Shown here piece after piece: positions 27,438-37,444 of a DNA stretch of 64,000 bases. The number at the start of each line of letters is the position of its first letter. Positions within the stretch are counted from its first letter, which is position 1. Both the position numbers and the translations under genes were made by a program. This stretch comes from Vibrio aquaticus (lineage in GTDB: Bacteria > Pseudomonadota > Gammaproteobacteria > Enterobacterales > Vibrionaceae), in NCBI RefSeq assembly GCF_003970385.1, contig NZ_RXZH01000005.1, forward strand, positions 237,994 to 301,993, read 5' to 3'. The notes under the pieces are model-generated. The model did no database searches, had not been told where the DNA came from, and saw only the letters and a list, made by a program, of their open reading frames with translations.

Positions 27438-28904
27438 ATGCAGGGTTTAACAAAGCTACTTGTGATTGAAGACGATGCACAGGCACGGATCAATCTTAGT
27501 AATATTTTAGAATTTGTCGGGGAACAGTGCGAAGCGATCAGCTCTGATCAACTGGACGATCTTAATTGGTCTTCGGTATGGGCTGGCTGTATTTTGGGTT
27601 CTCTTAAAGACAATAAGTTATCGACCAAGCTGAGTGACAAGTTATTTCAGGCTAATCATATCCCGCTGCTTATTGCCGGAAAGCATTCCTATCCAGTTGA
27701 AGAACTAACAAACTATGTTGGTGAGCTGGAATATCCTCTTAATTATCCGCAACTCAGCGAAGCGTTACGCCATTGTAAAGACTTCCTTGGTCGTAAAGGG
27801 GTCAACGTCCCTTCATCGACACGTAAAAATACCTTGTTCCGTAGCTTAGTTGGTCAAAGCCACGGGATAAAAGAAGTCCGACATCTTATTGAGCAAGTTT
27901 CAGGCACTGAAGCCAATGTCCTTATTTTAGGCGAGTCTGGTACTGGCAAAGAAGTTGTGGCACGCAATATTCACTATCATTCAGAGCGTCGTAAAGGTCC
28001 ATTTGTACCGATCAACTGTGGTGCGATCCCACCCGATCTTCTTGAAAGTGAACTGTTTGGTCACGAGAAAGGGGCATTCACTGGCGCAATCACTGCCCGT
28101 AAAGGCCGTTTTGAATTGGCACAAGGTGGTACGCTATTTCTTGATGAAATTGGTGATATGCCGATGCCAATGCAGGTTAAGCTGCTGCGCGTGCTTCAGG
28201 AACGTTGCTTTGAACGTGTGGGTGGCAACACCACCATACGTGTTGATGTGCGAGTGATTGCAGCGACGCACCGAAATTTAGAAAACATGATCTCCGATGA
28301 GTCGTTCCGCGAGGATCTGTATTATCGACTGAATGTTTTCCCAATTGAGATGCCAGCTCTGCGCGATCGTATTGAAGATATTCCATTGCTTCTGCAAGAA
28401 TTGATGACGCGAATGGAGTCAGAAGGTGCGCAGCCAATCTGCTTCACACCAAGGTCGATTAATTCACTTACTGAGCATGACTGGCCAGGCAATGTGCGTG
28501 AATTGGCGAACTTAGTCGAGCGCATGATTATCCTATACCCAAATAGTTTGGTAGATGTTAACCACTTACCAACTAAGTACCGTTATAGTGACATTCCTGA
28601 GTTCCAGCCTGAATACCATGCTACGGAGTCAGTTGAAGAGCAAGAGCGCGATGCGCTGCAGGATCTGTTCGCTGAAGACTTTAGCTTGGGCTCAACAGAT
28701 CTCTTCCCAGAGAGTGACAATGCGCCTCAGAACCTTCCGCCGGAGGGGGTAAACTTGAAAGAGATGTTGGCCGACCTTGAAGTCAATATGATCAATCAAG
28801 CTCTAGAAGCGCAAGGTGGTGTTGTTGCAAGGGCTGCAGACATGCTTGGGATGCGTCGAACCACCTTAGTCGAGAAAATGCGAAAGTACAATTTGAACCG
28901 CTAA
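27438..28904 (+). CDS. flrA: Flagellar master regulator FlrA (sigma-54 activator)
   Basis: 488-residue FleQ/FlrA-type enhancer-binding protein at the top of the polar flagellar hierarchy; with sigma-54 it activates flrBC and other class II genes. N-terminal FleQ-type receiver-like domain (about 4-120), AAA+ domain with Walker A GESGTGKE at 165-172 and the sigma-54 contact loop GAFTGA at 212-217, and a C-terminal Fis-type helix-turn-helix (about 455-485). I chose ATG 27438 ([13 protein letters not shown]) because this is where the family starts; upstream in-frame codons add 20 unrelated residues. In V. cholerae FlrA is inhibited by c-di-GMP, making the GGDEF and EAL proteins of this window relevant to motility. 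Confidence 0.95.
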   Translation: MQGLTKLLVIEDDAQARINLSNILEFVGEQCEAISSDQLDDLNWSSVWAGCILGSLKDNKLSTKLSDKLFQANHIPLLIAGKHSYPVEELTNYVGELEYPLNYPQLSEALRHCKDFLGRKGVNVPSSTRKNTLFRSLVGQSHGIKEVRHLIEQVSGTEANVLILGESGTGKEVVARNIHYHSERRKGPFVPINCGAIPPDLLESELFGHEKGAFTGAITARKGRFELAQGGTLFLDEIGDMPMPMQVKLLRVLQERCFERVGGNTTIRVDVRVIAATHRNLENMISDESFREDLYYRLNVFPIEMPALRDRIEDIPLLLQELMTRMESEGAQPICFTPRSINSLTEHDWPGNVRELANLVERMIILYPNSLVDVNHLPTKYRYSDIPEFQPEYHATESVEEQERDALQDLFAEDFSLGSTDLFPESDNAPQNLPPEGVNLKEMLADLEVNMINQALEAQGGVVARAADMLGMRRTTLVEKMRKYNLNR

Positions 28905-28964
28905 GCGCAGAAAGTTTGACTGTCAAAATTCCGACTTAGCGTTAACTTGTTGAAATGTATAACA

Positions 28965-28999
28965 AATAGCCTGGTATGCTTGTTGCATGGCAGGCTATT
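28965..28999 (+). promoter_or_regulatory. Inverted repeat around the flrB promoter / possible flrA terminator
   Basis: Perfect 9-bp arms AATAGCCTG (28965-28973) and CAGGCTATT (28991-28999) enclose 17 nt that contain most of the sigma-54 promoter; the right arm is followed by GTAGTTTTT. It could end flrA transcription or be an operator. Confidence 0.5.
28972..28987 (+). promoter_or_regulatory. Sigma-54 promoter of flrBC
   Basis: TGGTAT-N5-TTGCA, close to TGGCAC-N5-TTGCW with exact spacing, 38 bp before the flrB ATG. In V. cholerae flrBC is a FlrA- and sigma-54-dependent operon. Confidence 0.8.
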
Positions 29000-29024
29000 G
29001 TAGTTTTTAAGGTAAAATTTCGTC

Positions 29025-30083
29025 ATGCATTCATCATCACAGGCCGATAACCCTATGCCATTAGGTACATTAGAACAACAAGTCGAACGTTATCAGCAGG
29101 TGCTCGATGTCATGCCAGCCGGTGTTATATTGTTGGATACACAGGGTGTGGTTCAAGAAGCAAACCCAGAAGCCCAACGACTGCTTGAAATTCCATTAGC
29201 TGGAGAAAAGTGGTTCGAGATCATCCAACAAGCGTTTGCACCACGTGAAGACGATGGTCATGAAATCTCACTACGAAATGGGCGTAAAGTTCGTTTAGCC
29301 ATTTCCGCTTCAACCACAGGCCAGCTTATCCTTATCACTGATTTAACAGAGACACGCTTGTTACAGTCTCGTATCAGTGATTTACAGCGCCTTTCTTCCT
29401 TAGGGCGTATGGTTGCGTCGCTGGCACACCAAGTTCGTACTCCGCTGTCGAGTGCTATGCTTTATGCGTCAAACTTAGGAGCGCCAAATTTACCACCGGC
29501 TACTAAAGATCGCTTTCAAACCAAACTTATGGACCGTTTGCACGATCTAGAAAAGCAAGTGAATGACATGCTTCTGTTTGCGAAAGGCGGTGACAATAAG
29601 GTGGTTAAGCCATTTTCGATCGCTGATTTGGTTGCTGAGTACTCACCAATGGTGGAGACCGCGCTTAAAAACAACCAGATTGACTACTTTCTAGAAGTGG
29701 AAGAAGAAGAGACGGTCCTGCTTGGTAATGCCAATGCAATTGCATCTGCCCTGAGTAATTTGGTGATGAATGCGGTGCAAATCGCGGGTAAAGCGTCGCA
29801 AGTGGATGTTTTCTTCCGCCCAGTAAACGGTGAGCTCAAAATCTCGGTCCAAGATAGCGGTCCGGGTGTGCCCAAAGAGCTGCAGAACAAAATTATGGAA
29901 CCTTTCTTTACGACTCGCTCTCAAGGTACAGGCCTTGGTTTAGCGGTGGTTCAAATGGTGTGCCGTGCACACGATGGAAGGTTAGAACTGATTTCAGAAG
30001 AGGGCGACGGTGCGTGTTTTACGATGTGCATTCCACTCGAACGCGCTTCTTCCTCTGAACACAATGCAATGACTGGAGAATAA
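29025..30083 (+). CDS. flrB: Flagellar sensor histidine kinase FlrB
   Basis: 352-residue cytoplasmic (no membrane segments) kinase that phosphorylates FlrC. PAS domain at about 20-110 (LDVMPAGVILLDTQGVVQEAN), HisKA H-box SLAHQVRTPLSS with His135, and an HATPase domain with N box (SNLVMNAVQI), G1 box (DSGPGVP) and G2 box (TGLGLAVVQMV). The signal it senses is assembly-related rather than extracellular in the known systems. AAGG lies about 13 bases before the ATG. The stop overlaps the flrC start by one base. Confidence 0.94.
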   Translation: MHSSSQADNPMPLGTLEQQVERYQQVLDVMPAGVILLDTQGVVQEANPEAQRLLEIPLAGEKWFEIIQQAFAPREDDGHEISLRNGRKVRLAISASTTGQLILITDLTETRLLQSRISDLQRLSSLGRMVASLAHQVRTPLSSAMLYASNLGAPNLPPATKDRFQTKLMDRLHDLEKQVNDMLLFAKGGDNKVVKPFSIADLVAEYSPMVETALKNNQIDYFLEVEEEETVLLGNANAIASALSNLVMNAVQIAGKASQVDVFFRPVNGELKISVQDSGPGVPKELQNKIMEPFFTTRSQGTGLGLAVVQMVCRAHDGRLELISEEGDGACFTMCIPLERASSSEHNAMTGE

Positions 30084-31486
30084 TGATGGCTCAAAGCAAG
30101 GTACTAATCGTAGAAGATGATGAAGGTCTACGCGAAGCGCTTGTTGATACCTTAGCTCTTGCTGGCTATGAGTGGCTAGAAGCAGACAGTGCTGAAGATG
30201 CCCTTGTTAAGCTAAAGTCAAACAGCGTTGATATCGTTGTCTCAGACGTGCAAATGGCAGGCATGGGCGGCTTGGCGCTACTCAGAAACATTAAGCAGCA
30301 CTGGCCAAATCTTCCGGTATTGTTAATGACCGCTTATGCGAATATCGAAGATGCGGTATCTGCAATGAAAGACGGTGCGATTGACTACATGGCAAAGCCG
30401 TTTGCGCCAGAAGTATTACTGAATATGGTCAGCCGTTATGCACCAGTGAAATCTGATGATAATGGTGACGCGGTCGTTGCAGACGAGAAAAGTATTAAAC
30501 TCTTGGCCTTAGCCGACAAAGTGGCGAAGACTGACGCTAGTGTGATGGTGCTTGGCCCAAGCGGTTCAGGTAAAGAGGTAATGTCTCGTTACATTCACAA
30601 TGCTTCAAACCGCAAAGATGGCCCTTTTGTTGCGATCAACTGTGCTGCGATTCCAGATAACATGCTAGAAGCGACCCTATTTGGTTACGAAAAAGGCGCA
30701 TTTACAGGTGCGGTTCAGGCGTGCCCGGGTAAGTTTGAGCAAGCACAAGGCGGTACCATCTTACTGGATGAAATCAGTGAAATGGATCTGAGCCTTCAAG
30801 CGAAACTGCTGCGTGTTCTGCAAGAACGTGAGGTAGAGCGCTTGGGTAGCCGTAAGAGCATTAAGCTTGATGTTCGCGTATTGGCGACCAGTAACCGAGA
30901 CTTGAAACAATACGTTCAAGAAGGCAACTTCCGCGAAGATTTGTATTACCGTCTTAACGTTTTCCCAATTGCGTGGCCTGCATTGTGTGAACGTCAGGGA
31001 GACATTGCTCCGCTGGCGAAACACCTAGTAGAAAGGCACTGTCAAAAATTGGGAATGCCCGTCCCACAAGTGTCAGAGCAAGCGATCGCTAAGCTTCTTG
31101 CGTACCCTTGGCCGGGTAATGTGCGTGAACTGGATAACGTGGTGCAACGTGCGCTTATCTTAAGTGAAAACGGCAACATCGATTCTGACCATATCTTACT
31201 AGAAGGTTTAGATTGGCAAGACGCATCAAGCCTACAAGTGGCGGTCGAGTCTGGTGATGCTGTTGTTCCTACTGTGAAACCGGTAGCGGAAGTGACGAAA
31301 ACACCGTCAGCAAGCGCAGGTTTAGGCGGTGAATTGCGTGATCAAGAGTACGCAATTATCCTAGAAACATTAGAAGAGTGTAATGGTCGCCGTAAAGAAA
31401 TGGCTGAGAAGCTTGGCATCAGCCCTAGAACGCTGCGCTATAAGTTAGCGAAAATGCGAGATGCTGGGATTGATATTCCTAATTAA
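30083..31486 (+). CDS. flrC: Flagellar response regulator FlrC (NtrC family)
   Basis: 467-residue activator of middle flagellar genes (basal body, hook and some flagellin) with sigma-54. Receiver domain at 1-125 with phospho-acceptor Asp55 (DIVVSDVQMAG), AAA+ domain with Walker A GPSGSGKE and GAFTGA, and a C-terminal Fis-type helix-turn-helix (GISPRTLRYKLAKM). Two adjacent ATG codons (30083, 30086) are possible starts; the first overlaps the flrB TAA. The fliE promoter lies 26 bp after its stop and is a predicted FlrC target. Confidence 0.95.
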   Translation: MMAQSKVLIVEDDEGLREALVDTLALAGYEWLEADSAEDALVKLKSNSVDIVVSDVQMAGMGGLALLRNIKQHWPNLPVLLMTAYANIEDAVSAMKDGAIDYMAKPFAPEVLLNMVSRYAPVKSDDNGDAVVADEKSIKLLALADKVAKTDASVMVLGPSGSGKEVMSRYIHNASNRKDGPFVAINCAAIPDNMLEATLFGYEKGAFTGAVQACPGKFEQAQGGTILLDEISEMDLSLQAKLLRVLQEREVERLGSRKSIKLDVRVLATSNRDLKQYVQEGNFREDLYYRLNVFPIAWPALCERQGDIAPLAKHLVERHCQKLGMPVPQVSEQAIAKLLAYPWPGNVRELDNVVQRALILSENGNIDSDHILLEGLDWQDASSLQVAVESGDAVVPTVKPVAEVTKTPSASAGLGGELRDQEYAIILETLEECNGRRKEMAEKLGISPRTLRYKLAKMRDAGIDIPN

Positions 31487-31512
31487 CGTGTTATTTTGCA
31501 CAGCGAATGACG

Positions 31513-31528
31513 TGGCACGGGGATTGCA
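31513..31528 (+). promoter_or_regulatory. Sigma-54 promoter of the fliE operon
   Basis: TGGCAC-GGGGA-TTGCA is a perfect match to TGGCAC-N5-TTGCW, 54 bp before the fliE ATG. It sits in the 17-nt loop of a 7-bp perfect inverted repeat, AATGACG (31506-31512) and CGTCATT (31530-31536). Confidence 0.93.
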
Positions 31529-31581
31529 GCGTCATTAATCTAGCGATAATTTAAGTCAAAGAGTTGACTACTGAGGTTTTG

Positions 31582-31893
31582 ATGAGAATTGATGGTTTTC
31601 AAAGCGAAATGCAAGCAATGATGTTTGAAGCGACAGGCACTCGCCCAGCCGCGACCGGTCAAACGGTAGGCGCTGACTTCGGTCAACTGCTGAACAACGC
31701 CATTAATAACGTCAATAGCCTATCTAAAGCGTCTGGTGACTTACAAATGCGTTTCGACCGTGGTGACGCTGATGTTTCTTTATCAGACGTTATGATTGCT
31801 AGAAACAAGTCTAGTGTCGCATTCGAAGCTACAATTCAAGTACGCAACAAACTTGTTGAGTCGTACAAAGAATTGATGAATATGCCGGTTTAA
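31582..31893 (+). CDS. fliE: Hook-basal body protein FliE
   Basis: 103-residue adaptor between the MS ring and the proximal rod. The family C-terminus is clear: DVSLSDVMIARNKSSVAFEATIQVRNKLVESYKELMNMPV. I chose ATG 31582 with GAGG about 5 bases upstream; an upstream TTG at 31564 would place the ribosome-binding site inside the gene. It is first in a sigma-54 operon that runs fliE-F-G-H-I-J. Confidence 0.94.
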   Translation: MRIDGFQSEMQAMMFEATGTRPAATGQTVGADFGQLLNNAINNVNSLSKASGDLQMRFDRGDADVSLSDVMIARNKSSVAFEATIQVRNKLVESYKELMNMPV

Positions 31894-31908
31894 TTTAGGT
31901 AAGTATCT

Positions 31909-33657
31909 GTGGCAGAGCAAAACCCATCAACAGACCTGACTGTTTCTGATAGTGGCGCTGATAGCACAATGCTAGCGACTTCAGATTTAGACTCGGATGT
32001 GCAAAATCCAGATTTGGATGAGAAAAGCAGTTCTAAGTTTGATATGGCGGTTGGGGATCTCGATCTTCTTCGTCAGGTCGTTCTCGTCCTTTCCATTTCT
32101 ATCTGTGTTGCTTTAATCGTGATGCTATTTTTCTGGGTAAAAGAGCCAGAAATGCGTCCCCTTGGCGCTTATGAAACAGAAGAACTCATCCCTGTTCTTG
32201 ATTACCTCGATCAGCAGAAACTCGATTACAAACTGGATGGCAACACCATCTTAGTACCCGCTAACGAATACAACACGCTGAAGCTTGATATGGTTCGAGC
32301 GGGCTTAAACCAAGAGAAGCACGCCGGTGACGATATTCTTTTGCAAGATATGGGGTTTGGTGTTTCTCAACGCCTAGAACAAGAACGCCTGAAACTCAGC
32401 CGTGAGCGTCAGCTAGCGAAAGCCATCGAAGAGATGAAGCAAGTTCGTAAAGCGCGTGTTCTACTGGCACTGCCAAAACAAAGTGTGTTTGTTCGCCATA
32501 ATCAAGAAGCATCGGCTTCCGTGTTTCTGACACTCAAAACAGGCAATAACCTCAAACAAGAAGAAGTTGACTCAGTCGTTGATATGGTCGCCAGTGCTGT
32601 TCCGGGTATGAAAACGAACCGCATTACCGTGACCGACCAGCATGGTCGACTGCTTAGCTCTGGTTCACAAGATCCAGCCTCTGCTGCTCGTCGTAAAGAG
32701 CATGAATTAGAGCGAAAACAAGAACAAGCACTGCGCGAAAAAATTGACTCTGTGCTGATCCCTATTTTGGGCTTTGGTAATTACACCGCTCAGGTGGATA
32801 TCGAGCTCGACTTCAGTGCGGTTGAACAGACACGTAAAAGCTTTGACCCAAACACGCCATCAACTCGTAGCGAATACACGCTTGAAGATTACAATAACGG
32901 CAGTGTAGTTGCTGGTGTACCGGGCGCGTTAAGTAATCAACCGCCTGCAGATGCCTCTATTCCTCAAGATGTGGCACAAATGAAAGATGGGTCGTTAATG
33001 GGCCAAGGGTCTGTGCACAAAGAAGCGACTCGTAATTTTGAATTAGATACCACAATCAGCCATGAACGTCGTCAGACTGGTATTGTGAATCGCCAAACGG
33101 TGGCCGTGGCCGTCAAGAACCGAGCGATGGTTAACCCTGAAACCGGTGAGACAAGTTATCAACCTCTTTCTGAAGCTGAACTAAGCTCTATTAAACAGTT
33201 GTTGATCGGTACGGTTGGTTTTAGCGAAGCACGTGGTGATTTACTGAATGTTCTAAGCATGCAGTTTGCGGTTCCTGAAACAGAAGTGTTGGCGGATGTG
33301 CCAATCTGGGAACACCCAAATTTCAACGATTGGATTCGTTGGTTTGCAAGTGCCTTGGTCATCATTGTGGTTGTGCTTGTTCTGGTTCGCCCAGCGATGA
33401 AGAAACTGCTCAACCCAGCTTCGGATGAGGACGATGATCAGCTATACGGCCCAGATGGTCTGCCAATTGGTGCGGATGGCGAAACCAGCCTTATCGGTGG
33501 TGATTTAGATGGTGGTGAGTTATTTGAGTTCGGTTCGAGTATCGACTTACCTAACTTGCATAAAGATGAAGATGTGTTGAAAGCGGTTCGTGCACTGGTG
33601 GCTAACGAACCTGAGCTTGCAGCACAAGTAGTGAAGAATTGGATGCAGGATGCCTAA
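31909..33657 (+). CDS. fliF: MS-ring protein FliF
   Basis: 582-residue inner-membrane protein that forms the MS ring on which rotor and export gate assemble. Membrane segments at about 57-80 and 475-495 bracket a periplasmic part with the YscJ-type ring domains (PVLDYLDQQKLDYKL, ELDFSAVEQTRKSFDP). The cytoplasmic tail (DEDVLKAVRALVANEPELAAQVVKNWM) binds FliG. The start is GTG at 31909 with weak TAGGTAAG upstream. It overlaps fliG by 8 bp, in keeping with the known tight FliF-FliG association. Confidence 0.96.
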   Translation: MAEQNPSTDLTVSDSGADSTMLATSDLDSDVQNPDLDEKSSSKFDMAVGDLDLLRQVVLVLSISICVALIVMLFFWVKEPEMRPLGAYETEELIPVLDYLDQQKLDYKLDGNTILVPANEYNTLKLDMVRAGLNQEKHAGDDILLQDMGFGVSQRLEQERLKLSRERQLAKAIEEMKQVRKARVLLALPKQSVFVRHNQEASASVFLTLKTGNNLKQEEVDSVVDMVASAVPGMKTNRITVTDQHGRLLSSGSQDPASAARRKEHELERKQEQALREKIDSVLIPILGFGNYTAQVDIELDFSAVEQTRKSFDPNTPSTRSEYTLEDYNNGSVVAGVPGALSNQPPADASIPQDVAQMKDGSLMGQGSVHKEATRNFELDTTISHERRQTGIVNRQTVAVAVKNRAMVNPETGETSYQPLSEAELSSIKQLLIGTVGFSEARGDLLNVLSMQFAVPETEVLADVPIWEHPNFNDWIRWFASALVIIVVVLVLVRPAMKKLLNPASDEDDDQLYGPDGLPIGADGETSLIGGDLDGGELFEFGSSIDLPNLHKDEDVLKAVRALVANEPELAAQVVKNWMQDA

Positions 33658-34705
33658 CGAATTAGTTCCACAGGAAGAGGGCGGTGAGGTAACAGAAAAC
33701 ACCGTGGATATAGAAAATATTCCAGGCGAAGAGCGTGCAGCTATCCTATTGCTGAGTCTTAACGAGGAAGATGCCGCTGGTATTATTCGCCACCTTGAAC
33801 CTAAACAGGTTCAACGCGTTGGTAGTGCTATGGCGCGTGCTGCTGACTTAAGCCAAGACAAAGTGGGTGCGGTTCACCGTGCCTTTTTAGAAGATATTCA
33901 GAAGTACACCAACATCGGTATGGGCAGCGAAGACTTTATGCGTAACGCATTAGTTGCCGCTCTTGGTGAAGATAAGGCCAATAACCTTGTTGACCAAATC
34001 CTGTTGGGTACGGGGTCGAAAGGTCTCGATTCGTTGAAATGGATGGATCCTCGTCAGGTTGCGAGCATCATCATCAACGAACACCCTCAGATCCAAACCA
34101 TCGTTCTTTCTTATCTAGAACCGGATCAGTCTGCTGAGATACTGTCTCAATTTGCAGAGCGTGACCGTCTCGACTTGATGATGCGTATTGCCAACCTTGA
34201 AGAAGTTCAGCCATCTGCTTTGGCAGAGCTAAACGAAATCATGGAGAAACAGTTTGCGGGTCAAGCAGGTGCTCAAGCAGCCAAAATTGGTGGCCTGAAA
34301 GCAGCGGCGGAAATCATGAACTACATGGACAACAATGTTGAAGGTGTACTCATGGAGCAGATTCGCGATCAAGACGAAGACATGGCAACGCAGATCCAAG
34401 ATCTTATGTTCGTCTTCGAGAACCTTATCGAAGTGGACGACCAAAGTATTCAAAAATTGCTGCGTGACGTACCACAAGATGCGCTGCAACGTGCACTTAA
34501 AGGTGCAGATGATGGTCTACGTGAGAAGATCTTCAAGAATATGTCTAAACGTGCTGCTGAGATGATGCGTGATGACCTTGAAGCGATGCCACCAATTAAG
34601 GTGTCTGACGTGGAAGCGGCACAGAAAGAAGTGCTGGCAATTGCACGACGCATGGCTGACTCTGGCGAGTTGATGCTAGGTGGCGGTGCGGATGAGTTCT
34701 TATAA
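33650..34705 (+). CDS. fliG: Flagellar motor switch protein FliG
   Basis: 351 residues; the C-ring protein that contacts FliF and the stator and generates torque. The EHPQ motif is in IINEHPQIQT (about residue 143), and the C-terminal domain carries the charged torque helix region (LMFVFENLIEVDDQSIQKLLRDV, LREKIFKNMSKRAAEMMRDDLE). A disordered acidic N-terminus of about 25 residues precedes the FliF-binding domain. Confidence 0.96.
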   Translation: MPNELVPQEEGGEVTENTVDIENIPGEERAAILLLSLNEEDAAGIIRHLEPKQVQRVGSAMARAADLSQDKVGAVHRAFLEDIQKYTNIGMGSEDFMRNALVAALGEDKANNLVDQILLGTGSKGLDSLKWMDPRQVASIIINEHPQIQTIVLSYLEPDQSAEILSQFAERDRLDLMMRIANLEEVQPSALAELNEIMEKQFAGQAGAQAAKIGGLKAAAEIMNYMDNNVEGVLMEQIRDQDEDMATQIQDLMFVFENLIEVDDQSIQKLLRDVPQDALQRALKGADDGLREKIFKNMSKRAAEMMRDDLEAMPPIKVSDVEAAQKEVLAIARRMADSGELMLGGGADEFL

Positions 34706-34731
34706 CCGAAATTATTTAAGCTAAGGTATCT

Positions 34732-35532
34732 ATGTCTGGGGAACGAAAGCGTGGTTTTTTACGTCTAGATGATGACGAACTGGTTGAAAAACCAGAGCGT
34801 TGGGGTATGCCTGATTATACGGCGCAGACCCACAAAAAGGCGCGTGATACTGCGATGAACTACGACCCTAGCTGGATGCCGGTTGCCGAGCCTACTAAAG
34901 ATGACGCACCTGTTGAGCTAACGGAACAAGAGATTGAACTGATCAAGCAGCAAGCTTATCAGGAAGGTTTACACCAAGGCCAAGAGGCGGGTTTTAAGCA
35001 AGGCTATGAAAAAGGTAAAGAACAAGGCCTAGAAGAAGGGCACCAAGAAGGCGTTGAAGCCGGAAAGATTGAAGGTGTTGCTGCAGGCCAAGAGTTTATT
35101 CAACAACAGGTGCAAACCTTTGTTGGCTTAGCTAACCAATTCGCTCAACCTCTAGAGCTGATGAACGCACAAGTTGAAAAGCAGCTTGTCGACATGGTAC
35201 TCGCTTTGGTCAAAGAAGTGGTTCATGTTGAAGTTCAAACCAATCCTCAAGTTGTCTTAGATACCATCAAGCAATCGGTCGAGTCTTTACCGATTTCCGG
35301 CCATGCTATCACCTTAAAACTTCACCCAGATGACGTTGAAATCATTCGTTCATCTTACGGGGCACAAGAGCTTGAATTTAGAAATTGGACACTGGCGGCA
35401 GAGCCTGCACTTAATCGTGGTGATGTCCAAATTGAAGCGGGTGAGTCGAGTGTTAACTATCGCATGGAAGATCGCATCCGTAGTGTCATTCACAGTTTTT
35501 GCGGAGTTAATCGCCATCAAGGTGGTGACTGA
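34732..35532 (+). CDS. fliH: Flagellar export regulator FliH
   Basis: 266-residue protein that holds the FliI ATPase at the C ring. Residues 79-119 contain a run of small residues every four positions (G79, G83, A87/G87-type, up to G119: [20 protein letters not shown]...), the GxxxG helical repeat characteristic of FliH. The C-terminal domain (about 140-260) binds FliI. The stop shares its last base with the fliI ATG (TGATG). Confidence 0.94.
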   Translation: MSGERKRGFLRLDDDELVEKPERWGMPDYTAQTHKKARDTAMNYDPSWMPVAEPTKDDAPVELTEQEIELIKQQAYQEGLHQGQEAGFKQGYEKGKEQGLEEGHQEGVEAGKIEGVAAGQEFIQQQVQTFVGLANQFAQPLELMNAQVEKQLVDMVLALVKEVVHVEVQTNPQVVLDTIKQSVESLPISGHAITLKLHPDDVEIIRSSYGAQELEFRNWTLAAEPALNRGDVQIEAGESSVNYRMEDRIRSVIHSFCGVNRHQGGD

Positions 35533-36854
35533 TGCTCGCCCTTGCTGAACGCCTTTCTCAATATACCTCTCATGGCCTGACTTGCCGACCGGTTGCATCC
35601 GGTAAGCTCGTTCGTGTTGTTGGCCTAACTCTTGAAGCGACAGGTTGCCGAGCGCCAATTGGCAGCTTATGTAAAGTGGAAACCATGCAAGGGGAAATGG
35701 AAGCGGAAGTTGTGGGGTTTTCTGGCGATAATCTCTTCTTGATGCCGAGTGAACAAATTACGGGTATTTTGCCCGGTGCCAAAGTCACCCCAATGACAGG
35801 CGAAGTTGGTTTACCTGTGGGTATGGAACTGCTTGGCCGCGTAATCGATGGTGTGGGTAACCCACTTGATGGCCTCGGCCCTATCTATACCGAAAAGCGC
35901 GCGTCATTCAATGCTGAACCTATCAACCCTCTTGCAAGAAAACCGATTTCCGAACCCCTTGATGTCGGCATTAAAGCCATTAACGGCCTGCTTACGGTGG
36001 GTAAAGGTCAGCGTATTGGCCTATTTGCGGGTTCGGGTGTCGGTAAGTCTGTCACACTTGGTATGATGACCCGAGGGACAACTGCACAGGTTGTCGTGGT
36101 CGGTCTGATTGGTGAACGTGGACGAGAAGTTAAAGAATTTATCGAAGAGATTCTCGGTGTCGATGGACGTCAGCGCTCGGTCGTTGTTGCTGCGCCTGCC
36201 GACTCTTCACCGCTGATGCGATTGAAAGGCTGTCAAACGGCACTGACGATTGCTGAGTACTTCCGTGATCAAGGCTTAGATGTTCTATTGCTGATGGATT
36301 CCTTAACGCGTTTTGCTCAAGCTCAACGTGAAATTGCCCTTTCTGTAGGCGAACCTCCGGCAACTAAAGGTTATCCGCCATCGGTATTTGCCAAGCTGCC
36401 AGCGCTGGTTGAACGCGCCGGTAACGGCAGTCCTGACCAAGGCTCGATAACGGCCTTTTTCACCGTCTTAACGGAAGGTGACGATCTGCAAGACCCGATT
36501 GCTGACGCGTCCCGTGCGATTCTCGATGGACACGTTATTCTGTCTCGTGAAATGGCGGATGCGGGTCATTATCCAGCCATTGATGTTGAGAAATCGGTCA
36601 GTCGTGTTATGCCGCAGATCACCTCTGAAGAGCATGTCTTAATGTCGAAAGCGGTACGCCAAGTTCTATCAATCTGTCGTAAAAACCAAGACTTAGTGTC
36701 CATTGGTGCTTATAAACCCGGTACCGACCCTGCTATTGATGGCGCGTTTACTATCAAACCTAAGCTAGATGCGTATTTGCAGCAAACGATGAAAGAGACA
36801 GTCCCTTATGAGATGTGTGTGAACATGCTCAGCCGACTGCTGCATGGGGAGTAA
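35532..36854 (+). CDS. fliI: Flagellum-specific export ATPase FliI
   Basis: 440-residue hexameric ATPase of the flagellar type III system, related to F1 beta. Walker A is [11 protein letters not shown] at 163-173, Walker [18 protein letters not shown], and the [10 protein letters not shown] catalytic-glutamate region is intact. Start coupled to fliH by TGATG; 6 bp separate it from fliJ. Confidence 0.97.
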   Translation: MLALAERLSQYTSHGLTCRPVASGKLVRVVGLTLEATGCRAPIGSLCKVETMQGEMEAEVVGFSGDNLFLMPSEQITGILPGAKVTPMTGEVGLPVGMELLGRVIDGVGNPLDGLGPIYTEKRASFNAEPINPLARKPISEPLDVGIKAINGLLTVGKGQRIGLFAGSGVGKSVTLGMMTRGTTAQVVVVGLIGERGREVKEFIEEILGVDGRQRSVVVAAPADSSPLMRLKGCQTALTIAEYFRDQGLDVLLLMDSLTRFAQAQREIALSVGEPPATKGYPPSVFAKLPALVERAGNGSPDQGSITAFFTVLTEGDDLQDPIADASRAILDGHVILSREMADAGHYPAIDVEKSVSRVMPQITSEEHVLMSKAVRQVLSICRKNQDLVSIGAYKPGTDPAIDGAFTIKPKLDAYLQQTMKETVPYEMCVNMLSRLLHGE

Positions 36855-36860
36855 TCGCTG

Positions 36861-37301
36861 ATGGAAAACGCATTGGAGTTTTTGTTAGAACAGGTTAAAG
36901 AACGCGAGAATCAAGCTGTGATGGCGCTTAATCAAGCTCGCACTGAGCTGGACGGTTATTATCAACAGTTAGAACAGATAGAGAAATATCGAATGGACTA
37001 CTGTCAGCAATTGATTGACCGTGGTCAGCAAGGGTTGAGCGCTAGCCAATACTCACATTTGAATCGATTCTTAACCACGCTTGATGAGACCTTAGCAAAG
37101 CAAAAGCAAGCGGAAGACCACTTTAAGAGCCAAGTCGAAAGCTGTGAGCAAAACTGGCTAGAGTGCCGTAAGCAGAGACGCTCTTACGAATGGCTTATCG
37201 AGAAGAAGCAAACCGAGAAAGAAAAGCTGCAAAATCAACGAGAGCAAAAGCTAATGGATGAGTTTTCAACACTGCAATTTTCCCGCCGACTCTCCCAGTA
37301 A
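36861..37301 (+). CDS. fliJ: Flagellar export protein FliJ
   Basis: 146 residues forming one long charged coiled coil, as expected for FliJ, the central stalk-like component of the export ATPase that also cycles chaperones. The sequence is rich in Q, E, K and R with leucine heptads and no catalytic motif. It closes the fliE-J unit; the sigma-54 promoter of fliK starts 31 bp after its stop. Confidence 0.92.
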   Translation: MENALEFLLEQVKERENQAVMALNQARTELDGYYQQLEQIEKYRMDYCQQLIDRGQQGLSASQYSHLNRFLTTLDETLAKQKQAEDHFKSQVESCEQNWLECRKQRRSYEWLIEKKQTEKEKLQNQREQKLMDEFSTLQFSRRLSQ

Positions 37302-37332
37302 ACCGTTTATTTCTCTCTAAATCTTATCAACT

Positions 37333-37348
37333 TGGCTCACTTTTTGCT
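37333..37348 (+). promoter_or_regulatory. Sigma-54 promoter of the fliK operon
   Basis: TGGCTC-ACTTT-TTGCT fits TGGCAC-N5-TTGCW with one mismatch, 97 bp before the fliK ATG. It would start the fliK-L-M-N-O-P-Q-R-flhB unit independently of fliE. No inverted repeat surrounds it. Confidence 0.75.
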
Positions 37349-37444
37349 TTTTAATCATATTGCCGCTGTTCCTTTGGTGGGCAATTTATCTGGCATTTAC
37401 TGGTTTGAGCGTCATCGTTCAAAGCGACATTGAGTGAGTCTTCT

